This document shows positions 12,001 to 21,442 of a DNA stretch of 64,000 nucleotides, piece by piece. A program made the position numbers and the translations under genes. This stretch comes from Lutjanus erythropterus. Its lineage: Eukaryota > Chordata > Actinopteri > Lutjaniformes > Lutjanidae. How positions within the stretch are numbered: the stretch's first letter is position 1; every line of letters starts with the position of its first letter. The DNA lies in contig CM034601.1 in the NCBI GenBank assembly GCA_020091685.1, positions 2,914,920 to 2,978,919 of the forward strand, read 5' to 3'. Below the pieces are notes generated by a model that was not told the DNA's origin, did not search any database, and worked only from the letters and a program-made list of their open reading frames with translations.

Positions 12001-15000
12001 TGTAACTGAAAAATATTGATTTTGATGAACTGACATCTTTGTAATTCAGTTGTAAATGAGGCTTTAGCTAAATGTAATCATGATGGAGGTAATAACCTAA
12101 CTCAACTTCTGCTAAAGCTAACTACCCTAGAAGAGGAGCAGTAACTGACACTATCTTTAAATTTACAATAAATCTATTAAAGTTTAAATTTATATTAGGG
12201 CTGCAAGTAATAATTATTTTCTGGGTTAATTAATTTGTTGTTTGGTTCATAAAATATCAGAAAATTGTGAAAACTTTTGATCAATGCTTCCAAAAATTAA
12301 AGATGTCGTCCTCAAATGTGTTGTTTTTGTCCACAGCCCAAAGATTTTCAGTTTACTGTCAGAGAGAAGCAAAGAAGCCAGAAAATATTCACATTTAAGA
12401 AGCTGAAATCTGAGAATTTAATTAAAACAAAATGATGCAAAAGGATTAATTGATTATCAGAACAGTTGTCGATCTTCGAATAGTCGATTAATAATCAATT
12501 AATCATTGCATCTCTGATGTATATATTGCGTTGGTTCAATATAAGTATAAATAGCAGGCATTAGTGTTTGGGGCAAAATAGTGAACTTCAAAGGGCCTAA
12601 AACATGAAACATTAAAACTATGAAAACTTTAAACCCCTTTTTCCTCGGTGTCACCGTCTCTGTGGTCACTGCTCCCTGATGCTGTTGGGAAGAAATTAAC
12701 GTAAAAACATGAGCGTCTGTGTGTTTTCAGCTCCAGTGGACAGAGAGACGAAGGAAAACGCCGCCGTCAGCAGCAGCGACGACGTGAGAAAAGAGCAGGA
12801 GGCGACAGAGGAGGCCAGGGAGGATCCAGATGTGGAGGAGATAACGCACCGAGGGCTTCAGCGGTCATCGTCTCCCGAACTGGAACCCGCCGTCATCCCT
12901 CAGAGCCCTGAAACCAGCGTGGACTGTCCCATCTGCCAGGGATCCTTTCCTGCGACGGAGATCGAGATGCACGCTGCCTACTGCGACGGAGAGGTGGCCG
13001 TCGTGGCTGAGAGGAGACCAAAAGCCAACGTCCAAGGTGACAGAGGCTTTATTTTAAAAGACACTCGGGCTTCTAGTTTCAGAGCTGTAAACAGAATTCA
13101 GGACCGTTTTTGTGAGTCGATGAGACATCCAGCTGTTAACATCAGTTTAAACAGTGTCTGTGTTGTTATATTCAATCTTCAAAACCTTTTTCCACTCTGT
13201 AGTGTCGTCGAAGCCCCGTCGGACGAGAGCAAGGAGAGCAGAAGTGACTCCTGAAGAGACCAGCGACCCCTCCAACACTGTTAAGTAAGTAGGGCTGCAA
13301 CTAACAATTATTTTCATAGTCGATCAACTGGTTGTTTGTTTTAAAATGTCAGAAAATGCTGAAAAATGTCCATTCGTGTCCTAAAACCTAACATGAGGTC
13401 CTCAAATGTCTTGTTTTACTCAAAATCCAAAACTATTCAGTTGATAAAAAATATTCACATTTAAGAAGCTGAAGTCAGAGATTTTTTTTTTTTCTTAAAA
13501 ACTTGTTGCAGCTCTGTGGATGACAGGAACAGCTCAGTGTTTTCAGGTGGTCAGTTTTATTTAAATTTGGTTTTATTTTCCGCAGAACCCAAGAGAAATG
13601 TTTCATCTGTCAGAAGAGTGTTCCTCTGAGAGACTACAGCACACACACAGAGCTCTGCATCCAACGGCAGACATCGAAGTCTGCAGCGGTGAGCCTCCAT
13701 TACTCACTGAACCATTCAGTAATAACAGTAACACACCTCAGCTGACACAATGATGGAAATTAGTGAGTTGAAAAGAAGTTACTGTACAACTAAAGCTCAA
13801 AATTACACTTGGAGATGCAGAGACGTGGAGCTAAACCCCCTTCACGTTTATGTTCTTGCTTTTTTTGGATGCAGTCTGTTTTGTTGAGGATAAAGAATAA
13901 CTTTTTGTTTTCTATATTTCTGACCTTCCAGAAGGGAAACCTGCTGTCGGCCCTGGAGAAAACAGAGAGCAGAGATTCAGGTGAGTCTGAAAGTCTTTGA
14001 AAGTGAAACGAGAGTAAAAGACTGTTCACACCAGCAACGATAACTATAAATTCTTCAAGATGAGCATTCAGGGTTTGTTTTTAAACAAAACCAGATTAAC
14101 TGGTTTACAGGTGAGATTTTCACCTCAGATCAAGATCAGTATCCAGACAAAAACAGAACAAAAGTATCAGCAGAGGAATCAGTTCTCAAAACTCTGATCA
14201 GTTAAACTTTAGTTGACTGATATTTTAGTGACATGTTGTGTTTCTGTGTTCTCAGAGGCCGGGCCGTCTGGATCCAAACTCCAGCCAGGGTGAGACGCCT
14301 CACACACTCTGTTTTAACGCCTCGCTGTATCAGAAATATTCAGACCTGTCAGTGGACTGATGTTGTAGAAATGTCTGTGCTGATATTCAACTGTCACGTT
14401 TACTTTTGTGAGACTGTTAAAGGGTAACTTCAGTGTTTTTCAACCTGGACTTTATTTCCCCATGTTCTCAGTGACTAACGGGGACTAACATCCGATGCAG
14501 AACCAGCTGACCCTTGGCTAGGCTCCGCCCTCCTTAGTTACTGTTGCTATACTGTTGTTGGGATCTAACAGGTTTATCTGGAGGTAAAGTTAAAGCTAGC
14601 ATTAGTTAGCCAGACATGCTAACGTTTGCAGCTTCTGTTAGAGCAGATGAAGACAGAGTTTAGTCCATTCACCACACGTGTGCTCTTGTGTTTCATGTTT
14701 TTGAGAGACGACAAAATAGACGCCACCGTTCAGACTCATGAGTAGTTATGGTTGCTAAGCTATGATTGGACAGTTGCTGGTTGGAGGTGGGGCTTGGTGA
14801 AGGGTCAGTTGGACAAGTTGATAAGAAATCTACTTGCCCAAAGTCAGTTTTTACTTGCCTCTGTACAAATTGTTTTATTTATTAGCAGTAATCAAATATC
14901 TCACAAAACAATCCCAGTGTTTCAGAGTGCGCTGTTGAAATTTCAGAGCAAAACAAGTATTATGAAATAAACTAATGTATGACTACATTGATTGGTGAGA

Positions 15001-15421
15001 AGCAAAAAAATAAGCCACAAAAAGCAGTAGTCAGTATTAAATATTCCACTCTGAAAAGAGTTTTACTGTTTCAGCATTATATTTATTAATGAAAGTTAAT
15101 CATGTCTGCGGTCTTACATGAGATCAGTCAACACAAATAAAGAACAAATAACTAACTAAGCATTTGTTAACCAGTAAAATCATCAACTTCCTGTGTGCAC
15201 AAATATATTCTGTTTTAACGGGCCTGGATTTGTGTTCTTATGTTAGAGATATTATTGATCTGCGGGATGATGATGATGACGAGGAGGAGGGCGTCTCAGC
15301 GTTCAGCATCAGCGACTCTCCCATCAGATCCTTCACTCCGATCTCAGAGGCCACCGACTGCCTTATCGACTTCAAGAAACAGCGGCAGCCCTCGAAGAAG
15401 CTGGGCCGAAGACGAAGATGA
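630..15421 (+). CDS. uimc1: RAP80, BRCA1-A complex ubiquitin-reading subunit
   Basis: RAP80 binds K63-linked ubiquitin chains at DNA breaks and brings the Abraxas-BRCC36-BRCA1 complex there, in the nucleus. Exons rebuilt with consistent phase: 630-643, 1745-1877, 2746-2830, 3321-3439, 3813-3975, 4191-4360, 4731-5474, 5942-5996, 6113-6219, 6907-7028, 7274-7469, 8126-8230, 8395-8453, 9794-9978, 10615-10685, 11677-11788, 12731-13036, 13203-13284, 13586-13688, 13932-13980, 14256-14289, 15247-15421. All are GT-AG and total 3189 nt (1062 residues). Domains: two UIMs (about 80-117), SP-rich repeats (about 229-476), Abraxas-interacting region (614-671), Glu-rich stretch (about 700-750), two C2HC zinc fingers (879-898, 948-967) and the conserved RAP80 C-terminus (1029-1062). 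Human RAP80 has 719 residues; the extra length lies mainly in the SP-rich and acidic regions. Identity is firm; the first exon is less certain. Confidence 0.93.
1282..1500 (+). repeat. GGGCTGCACGAT-family interspersed repeat
   Basis: It starts GGGCTGCACGATTAATCGCAATATGG and continues AT-rich to about 1490. Related copies lie at 38725-39051 in this window and, reversed, at 41829-41977. This is a common teleost non-autonomous DNA-transposon-like family. It sits in uimc1 intron 1. Confidence 0.6.
1490..1640 (+). repeat. Repeat fragment shared with 16.67-16.81 kb
   Basis: The segment with TTTTAGGTGGCTAAAATG, then CAGCAGTACAT, TTAGCTTCCT and ACTCCTGCTG, recurs at about 16670-16810. There it forms the right part of a longer element with terminal TTAAAGGGATAGTT, so this is a fragment of that family. 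Confidence 0.6.
3321..3439 (+). CDS. uimc1: uimc1 exon with tandem ubiquitin-interacting motifs
   Basis: It encodes UIM1 ([15 protein letters not shown]) and UIM2 ([12 protein letters not shown]). The A...S core of each motif is intact. The distance between the central alanines is 25 residues, the same as in human RAP80 as I recall it. That linker length sets the register of the two motifs and so the preference for K63-linked chains. The rest of the linker is not conserved in sequence, as known for the family. The upstream exon 2746-2830 adds a basic stretch rich in R and K. Confidence 0.92.
4731..5474 (+). CDS. uimc1: uimc1 long SP-rich exon with internal duplication
   Basis: This 248-codon exon is the largest of the gene. 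It holds six copies of a short motif with core SPVF or SPTF (contexts KSPVFP, KSPTFP, DSPVFS, KSPVFG, KSPVFP, TSPVFG); a seventh lies in the exon at 6907. It also contains a tandem duplication of about 89 residues: one unit starts at 4848 and the second at 5115. Each opens with C-x-NSGF, then an SQES element, then RPKSP[VT]FP, and closes with SPVFGR. The SQ pairs fit the ATM/ATR phosphorylation motif and the SP pairs fit proline-directed kinases. No folded domain is recognisable, so the region is probably disordered. Confidence 0.9.
6351..6405. repeat. CA microsatellite
   Basis: About 27 uninterrupted CA units in the uimc1 intron between exons 6113-6219 and 6907-7028. Confidence 0.97.
7274..8230 (+). 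CDS. uimc1: uimc1 exons encoding the Abraxas-interacting region
   Basis: The end of exon 7274-7469 and all of exon 8126-8230 encode the most conserved central part of RAP80: [15 protein letters not shown], then [20 protein letters not shown]. In human the same block reads YFWGIPFCPDGVDP and QYTKVILCQLEVYQKSLK. It contacts Abraxas and so ties RAP80 into the BRCA1-A complex. Intron 7470-8125 holds only AT-rich sequence with no clear element. Confidence 0.92.
8454..9793. other. uimc1 intron with repeat fragments
   Basis: This 1.3-kb intron carries the 3' end of an AGGGCTGCAACTAA-family element (about 8887-8928, ending GTTGCAGCTCTAA) and a CA microsatellite (8965-9005). A segment near 9290-9360 is richer in CG and ends in a plausible donor, GTGAGT, but no supported exon was found there. 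Confidence 0.5.
8965..9005. repeat. CA microsatellite
   Basis: About 20 CA units in a uimc1 intron. Confidence 0.95.
9794..9978 (+). CDS. uimc1: uimc1 Glu-rich exon
   Basis: Phase 2 in, phase 1 out. After a basic start (RGRRLRGKK) the exon is dominated by E, D, N and K, with runs such as [16 protein letters not shown]. This acidic block, together with the next exons (10615-10685, 11677-11788), separates the Abraxas-interacting region from the zinc fingers and accounts for part of the extra length over human RAP80. It has no recognisable fold. The purine-rich coding strand shows repeat-like growth of GAG/GAA codons. Confidence 0.85.
10686..11676. other. uimc1 intron, no clear element
   Basis: A 1-kb intron. 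Two open frames of 88 and 113 codons overlap here on opposite strands, but neither shows a conserved motif or splice support. A moderately GC-rich patch at 10930-11100 may be an old repeat; I cannot name it. Confidence 0.4.
12197..12516 (+). repeat. AGGGCTGCAACTAA-family MITE (hAT-like)
   Basis: It starts AGGGCTGCAAGTAATAATTATTTTC and ends GATTAATAATCAATTAATCATTGCATCTCT, with the internal signature AAAATATTCACATTTAAGAAGCTG. This is a very common percomorph non-autonomous element with terminal inverted repeats. It lies in a uimc1 intron. Confidence 0.75.
12731..13036 (+). CDS. uimc1: uimc1 exon with first zinc finger
   Basis: The exon begins with an acidic, serine-rich segment and ends with the finger [20 protein letters not shown] (C-x2-C-x11-H-x3-C, residues 879-898). 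Human RAP80 has the same spacing (CPLCDQCFPPTKIERHAMYC). The paired fingers are needed for BRCA1-A function in mammals. The annotated end uses the donor AAG|GTGACA, which agrees with the phase of the next exon. Confidence 0.9.
13291..13515 (+). repeat. AGGGCTGCAACTAA-family MITE beside a splice donor
   Basis: It starts AGGGCTGCAACTAACAATTATTTTCATAG and ends TTGTTGCAGCTCTG, with the same internal ATATTCACATTTAAGAAGCTG. Its first base is the seventh base of the intron, directly after GTAAGT. Confidence 0.75.
13586..13688 (+). CDS. uimc1: uimc1 exon with second zinc finger
   Basis: It encodes [21 protein letters not shown], again C-x2-C-x11-H-x3-C (residues 948-967), matching human KCYLCKSLVPFREYQCHVDSC. 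The linker between fingers (exon 13203-13284) is basic and rich in R and S. Confidence 0.92.
14415..14800 (+). repeat. Teleost interspersed repeat (GGGTAACTTCAGTG family)
   Basis: It begins TTAAAGGGTAACTTCAGTG, followed by TTTTTCAACCTGGAC. This opening is shared by a common percomorph repeat that I recognise from memory. The right end is uncertain. Confidence 0.5.
15247..15421 (+). CDS. uimc1: uimc1 last coding exon
   Basis: After an Asp/Glu run (DDDDDEEE) it encodes [19 protein letters not shown], matching the human C-terminus ([19 protein letters not shown]), then a basic tail ending GRRRR and the stop TGA at 15419-15421. This fixes the 3' end of the coding region. Confidence 0.95.
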
Positions 15422-15889
15422 GGACGACCTGCTGCAGACAGACTGAAAATACTGGAAACCAGAGCCTTAACTAAAGACTAAACAGTCATCAGGTCGGACT
15501 TCACAATCAGAAAAGACTTTTTTTTACCTGCCTGATGTTAAATTTTGGATATTTATGCAGGTAAATGAATACAAATCGAGCACTTGAAGGTTGAGAATGT
15601 GTTCAGAAGAAAGCGGACGGACCGTTTTTGTGCCACTAAATGTTTTCTGTATTTACGTTTGTTTATGCTGAAGGTGTTTCAGTCTACCTCCTCATGAAAC
15701 ATGAAACATTTCCTTTTTTGTTACTGTAGGTTTGGTTTCATGTCTAACTGTTAATACGCAGCACTGTTTCATTGAGTGTACTTAAAATTCATACAAGCAA
15801 CATTTTACTGGCCTTTAGTTTCAGATATGAGCAGTTACTGTTAGCAGCCACAGCACAGCTAACTGTGACTGAGTCCAACACTTCAATCA

Positions 15890-16035
15890 AATCTCAAAAA
15901 CTATGGGATGGATTGTCACGAAATCTCATGTTCTCCACACGAGGGATCCTACTGACTTTGATGATCCTCCGACTGTCCCTCCAGCGCCACCATGAAGTCA
16001 AAATACTCTTGTTTATGACACTAAAGCTAATGACT
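15890..16035 (+). repeat. Teleost interspersed repeat, fragment
   Basis: It contains CAAAAACTATGGGATGGATTG, then GGATCCTACTGACTTTGATGATC and CCTCCAGCGCCACCATGAAGTC. The segment at 41165-41300 is a reversed relative (GGTGCCACTAGAGGAAAAGTC, then GACAATCCATCCAACAGC). Confidence 0.6.
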
Positions 16036-16166
16036 ACTTCAGCCTCATCTGAGTTTTGAGTTTCATGCTAACACAGCATACTGGCTTGCTAACTGTGGGC
16101 ATGTGTAGATGCTAACACGAAACAGGGCTATCATGTGCAAATTTACTAGCATGCTAATGTTAATTG

Positions 16167-16838
16167 TTAAAGGGATAGTTCAGTTTTTTCTGCATTGGGG
16201 TTAGCTACAGTCAGAGTACTGGCGCCTTTTCCAATGGGAAACTGCTGTTATATGAGCCAAATGTCGCTCTCTCAAATGTCACTCAAACCAACCAAACTCA
16301 ATTGACAAAAACAGTAATTTTACCTCAAAGAACAGAGGAGTTGCTGGTCTACTGCTGCCTCAATCTCTTAGGTCTTTTTGCATTGTTGTGACTTCAGTGA
16401 CTGTAAACTAACCTTTGAAATCACTGAAGTCACACAATAACAAAAACAAACTAACAGATCAAGGCAGCAGTAGATCAGCAACTCCTGTGTTCTGTGAGGT
16501 AAAATTACTGTTTTTTCAATGGAGTTTGGTTGGTTTGGAGAGAGTGGTCTTTGGCTTTTATAATGGCAGTTCCCCATCAAACAAGGCTGTCTCACAGCAA
16601 TGTAAACCTGAGAATATTCTAAATATAATAATATTTCAATAAATATATTGTACACTTAAACTAATGTTGCTTTTTTAGGTGGCTAAAATATGTTTTGCTG
16701 CTGTCTCTGTCTACAGCAGTACATCGCTTAGCTTCCTGCACCAGTACTCCTGCTGTTTCTCCAAACTGGAGGCATTTTGACCATCATCTACTGGAGGCAA
16801 TACAACCCTGCTTCAAAAAACCCCAACTATCCCTTTAA
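16167..16838 (+). repeat. MITE with terminal and internal inverted repeats
   Basis: The ends are TTAAAGGGATAGTT and its near-complement AACTATCCCTTTAA, with matching GGGGTT/AACCCC nearby. Inside, 16231-16405 and 16424-16576 are near-complements (for example GGAGTTGCTGGTCTACTGCTGCC against GGCAGCAGTAGATCAGCAACTCC), so the middle can fold into a hairpin of about 160 bp with a loop of about 18 nt. Confidence 0.75.
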
Positions 16839-17515
16839 ACATCAGCATGCTGCAATAAAATGCTGTTCGCAAACATCTTAAAATTTGAAATTTTACACAC
16901 AGGTTTTGCATGCAATTTCACATGCTAACTTCTGCAGCCTGATGTTAGCATTTCAGCTAATCTTTAACTCAGGGGTTTTCATATGGAGACTGTGGGCCTC
17001 CACTCAGACAAAGCTGGGAAAAAGCCCCCACCCCACCCAACTTTACTTGTGTAATTTCACTCAATTTCTGGATGTCAGTTGAGCCACAGTAGCTTAATAT
17101 TGCTGTCTGATATAACTTCAGATGACACCAAATACACAAAAAAGGTCTGTCCAAAGGCATTACTGTTTGACTCTGGGAAAATCAGTATTTTCCCCAAAAC
17201 TATACATTTGAACTATCTCTAACCAAATCACACACATTTAGGTGATTCTATGTGACCTCCTTTTGATAACTAATGTAATATTTTTTCACTTCCATTCACT
17301 GATCCTCCCCTGAAACTGTTTGGAGCCTTCCACTCTGAGAACCTCTGCTTTAACTAATGCAAATGTTATGAGCTTGGTGTTACTCTGATGCCAAACTGAG
17401 TATTTTTAGTGAACAGGTTTGGTGCTGTGTTTATTGGTGGAACAGCAGCTGAGCCAATCAAAGCTGATTAAGAACGGTGATGTCATCTTCCAACAGTGGC
17501 GTAAATAGTGGCTGC

Positions 17516-17735
17516 AGGGCTGCAACTAACAAACTTTTCATTCTCAATCCATCTGCTCATTATTAATTGTTTTATCTTTAAAATGTCAGAAAATATTAAA
17601 ACTTTACTAGAGATAGAACCCTGAGTGACGTTTTCAAATCCATTTTTAATCCAATTAAACATCCAAAGATATTCTTTTAACTGTAATATGACAAAGAAGC
17701 TTCTCACATTTGAGAAGCTGGAACCTGTTAAGCCC
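17516..17735 (+). repeat. AGGGCTGCAACTAA-family MITE, fragment
   Basis: It begins AGGGCTGCAACTAACAAAC and carries AAAATGTCAGAAAATATT and TTCTCACATTTGAGAAGCTGG, the usual order for this family. The 3' end is lost. Confidence 0.7.
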
Positions 17736-18359
17736 AGTTGACCCTTCTTAAGCCCCGCCCCATTTTGCTCTGTGATCCAACAGCAGTAAAGGTTGGTACG
17801 TATGCAACATGCGCAGCTCATCTATGTTGAAAAGAAAGCAAAATATCAAAGATGGTTGAAAGATATATTCACATCTTAAGTCAGCTAATGTGAACAAAAT
17901 ACTAACTGGCTAGCTAGCTGTTGATGTAGATTAGCTAGCTAGTTATCTAGCATTGTGCTCACTAACTAGTTAGCTAACAACTGATGCATTATTTATTTTT
18001 CCCTCAAAGACTGTTCCCTCAGATCCTGCCCTACTGTACAGTGATTGCCTGCAACTACTCTGCTCTGATTGGCTGTAAACACAAGTGTAGATGTTGGCAG
18101 TTGGAAGAAGTTTAGAAAGGACTGACGCTGACATTTAGCTTTACACAGAACTGTGTGTTGACTTATTTTCAGTTTTCAGTCGCATTTTGATCAGGTTTAG
18201 GCAAAAAAAACACTATAGACAGTTTAGGAGAAGATAATGGTTTATGGTTAAAATAGACCTGTTCACAACATAAGAAAGGTTCTCTGGCAATCACGCATGA
18301 TGCAACCAGAACTAGCCAGTCATAGCACAATAGGGTGGGACTAGGCAGAACAGTCTTGG

Positions 18360-18650
18360 AAAAACGCTAGTTAGCTAGCCTCAGAATTGATATAGATTAG
18401 CTAGCTAGTTAGCTAGTGTTTTGCTAACATTAGTTAACTTAAGATGTGTCATTTTACAGACCTCTTAGCAACATCTTTTAACAATGAACAGATGGAAAAA
18501 TGGATCTACAGACAAACCAAAGCACCGGCTCTACATGCAGCCTTTTGTGTTTTTCTTGAGTTTCTCCTACACACCTGGAAGGGGAGGGTGAGACGAGGTG
18601 CACTGAGTCATCGCTAGATGTCACTAAATCCTACACACTGGTCCTTTAAA
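18360..18650 (+). repeat. Percomorph MITE ending CACTGGTCCTTTAA
   Basis: The right end reads GATGTCACTAAATCCTACACACTGGTCCTTTAA, the terminal repeat of a widespread family. The left part is a run of GCTAGTTAGCTAGC-like palindromes ending TTGCTAACATTAGTTAAC, also found reversed at 58680-58760. A relative with both ends lies at 59010-59218. Confidence 0.65.
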
Positions 18651-19079
18651 TGTAAAATGTCAAGGTTTGATGCAGCCAACCTCCTTTTCATCCTTTTTTT
18701 TTTCTTGTTTCCTGGCAGATATTTCAAGGCCAAACAGTCTTCAGACACCTCAGGAAGCCAGAATTAAATTTGATCTTAAAAACTGTTTAAAGAGAGGTTT
18801 AAATGTAATCTTTCTTAATGTTAAGCTTGTTTGGTGCAACATAATTTAAAAGTTAAAACATACTGTAGTTTTAAAAGACAATCAGCATCTTGCAGTTGCA
18901 AATGAATTTGAACCAGTATTTATGATAATTATATTTTGGGGAAGGAAGTGTGATGCATTAAAGCATGAAAAAACTTGAGTTCCTCCTTTAAGATGATAAA
19001 GTGATGAGCAACATCAGGAGACAAAGTTTCATTCCACTGACACTGAACGTAACCTTAGCGTGTTTTGAGTTCCTGTAAA

Positions 19080-19124
19080 GATCATCATCATCATCATCAT
19101 CATCTTCATCATCATCATCATCAT
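19080..19124. repeat. ATC microsatellite
   Basis: About 14 ATC/TCA units with one CTT interruption. Confidence 0.9.
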
Positions 19125-20374
19125 TTATCATCCCAGATATTTCCTGTAAAGTTGTTGGAGGTGTAATATACTGTTTTTACACCCTTTTTCTTTCTGACTG
19201 TTTGCTTTGGTCTTCATCACTTTTTTTACTTGCTAATTGTGTCTCAGAACAGAAGTAAACCCGCTGTAGTACACTGATGCTGGTTCCATGATATTTTGTT
19301 CTTGAGACAATATTTCCTCACGGTGTCTCAGTGACGGACTGACACAGTGGCTCTTGTTGCATTTTGCTGTCAAACAGCCTTTGGTCTGTGTTTCCTGAGA
19401 CTTTGAAGCAACACGCAGCAGAGTGTTGTTTTGTAACTCTGTCACAATGTTCAGTTGCACCAACCGAACCAAAATTCAGGAGAAAAAAAACTGTTAAAGT
19501 CAAGTTCAAAGGAAGGACAAAGCTGTGAAGTAAAAACTGTAAAAACTGCAGACAATATTCAATACATGCAATGAGTACAATATATGGCCAAAAGTAGGCG
19601 GACGCTCACACTTTACACCAGCGTGTGATTCTGTTCATTTATGTTCTGTAACAGACGGTGGTGGAGTAAAAGTACTAATATCACACTGTAAAAATACTCT
19701 GTTACACGTATCCTGGATTTGAAAAGTAGAATTAAAGCATAATCAGGAAAATGTAGGCTGTAGGTTGCATCAGTTGATTTTTTTTTTGTTTTAGCTTAAA
19801 ATTAAATTAAAACCTCAGTTTAGTTTTTGCTCTAAACAAAGATTAAATTTATTTATGTTGCAGGAAAACTTAAAACTCTAACTTAAACTGTGATCCAGTA
19901 TTAATTTTAAACTTAGACTTTAAAAGGATTGAACAAAATAATCAAGTTCCTGGAAGAAAGTTAACCCAGCTGAGTTTTATGATGCGCTTCCTCTTTACTT
20001 CTTTACTGTGCCGTTGTCTGTTTTTTAATCTGTTATTTTGCCACATAGCTCCATTAATTCAGCCAATAAGAATGCAGAAATTCTCTGTCGAGCCGTTATG
20101 AATCAGATAAATTGGCTAAATAACTATCTAGAAAACAGTGTAATGGTTTGTTAACTTTTTAGCCAAGTAGTAAACAGTGTAGCATTTTACCAAGTTTGTA
20201 TTTATTTATTTTAATACAAGTAAGTGGTTAACCTCTATTTAATCTCGGTTTCCATCAGTAAGATGATGAATTGATTAGTTTTTAATTGTGCAACAGAGTT
20301 CTGCTTAATTTTAAATCTCATTTTAAACCTCAGTGCTACAAACCCGTCCTTAAGTGTGATAAAAGAATTAAAAA

Positions 20375-20645
20375 TATTATTTTTTGATGATTATATTATG
20401 GATCAATCTGCTGATTATTTTCTCCATTAATCGATTGATTTATTGGTTTGTAAAAACTCAGAAAATAATGAGAAATGCTGTCACAGTGTTAAACCTTCAC
20501 AGTGTCCAGACAACAGTCCAAACCTCAACATTATATATTTTTAAAGTGAAATAAAGAGACTCATCATAAAATCTTAACTGGGCTGAAATTATGTTTCAAC
20601 TTTCTTTAGAGGAACTTGATTATTTCATCTAATTGTTTTAATAAA
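20375..20645 (+). repeat. AGGGCTGCAACTAA-family MITE, diverged
   Basis: Family signatures remain: GATTATTTTCTCCATTAATCGATTGATT, then a GTAAAAACTCAGAAAATAATGAG segment and CAGTCCAAACCTCAA. Both ends are degraded. Confidence 0.55.
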
Positions 20646-21039
20646 GGCAGACATTTTCAAAGTTAAACCATCTCAAGTGTAAGTTTAAAGTTAATGCTGG
20701 ATCACATTTCAGACTGGAGCTTATCAAAGTTTTGGTGTAACAGAAGTCAGTTTAATCTAGATTAAGAATAAAAACTAAATTTGAGTTTAAAGAGAGGTTA
20801 AAATGTAATATTTATTCATGTTAAGCTCGTTTGGTGCAAGATAAGTTAAAGTTAAATCACTGATCCATGATCTAGTTTAAAAATAAAACCAGCATTAGTT
20901 AGACTCCACCTCATACTGTAGCTTTTAGAAGAAAGTCGGTGTCTCGCAGATGTCAATTAATTTTCAAACAACAGTAATGACGCCTAATTTAAGTAGAATT
21001 TATTTGTCTTTATTCATGTTTGTCCAAATGATCCCAGAG

Positions 21040-21442
21040 AACAGAAGTCTGACTCTGCGCTCCTTGTGCGTCTTTACGCGCAGACAAACGACAAACACCT
21101 GCCGGCTGCAGACTGGTCGAGCTCTGCCGCAGCTTCCTCTGGACTTCATCGTGACCTCAGCACGGCGTCCTCTCGGTGAAGCTCTGTTGTCGACTTTATT
21201 TCGTGAAATCAGCTGTTTGTGCGTGTAAAACATCTGACACCCGCGCCCGCACATCCTCCTCCTCCTCCCCGGCATCTGTCAGCTCAGATAACAAACACAC
21301 ACACTGCACGTCTCCTCGTGTTGCGACATAAATCCTGTAGATGAGGTGGGTGTAAACTCCCCCAAAGTGAGTCTCACACACTCTTCATCTTCATTAAGGA
21401 AGTTGACTCGTGTCAGTGTGAGCGGCGCGGCGGGACGCAAAG
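21040..21442 (+). promoter_or_regulatory. Hexokinase promoter and 5' untranslated exon
   Basis: GC and CpG content rise sharply over 21040-21310 and again at 21410-21442 (GAGCGGCGCGGCGGGACGCAAAG). The latter ends at a strong donor, AAAG|GTGAGAC (exon end 21442). The first coding exon at 24570 opens with the ATG directly after an acceptor, so an upstream untranslated exon is required, and this is the best candidate. The transcription start probably lies within about 21360-21420. No TATA box is evident. Confidence 0.55.

Larger units (their letters stand above)
15422..21379. other. uimc1 3' UTR and repeat-rich intergenic region
   Basis: The 3' UTR of uimc1 starts at 15422, but I find no AATAAA in the next several hundred bases, so its end is not defined; the first AATAAA lies inside a repeat near 16639. 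The rest contains interspersed repeats listed separately, an ATC microsatellite at 19080-19124, and AT-rich DNA. Short open frames here show no splice-bounded coding or family motif. Confidence 0.55.

Noticed and set aside
19080-19124. Tandem short repeats considered as CRISPR-like
   Set aside because: Simple trinucleotide microsatellite without spacers; the genome is a fish.
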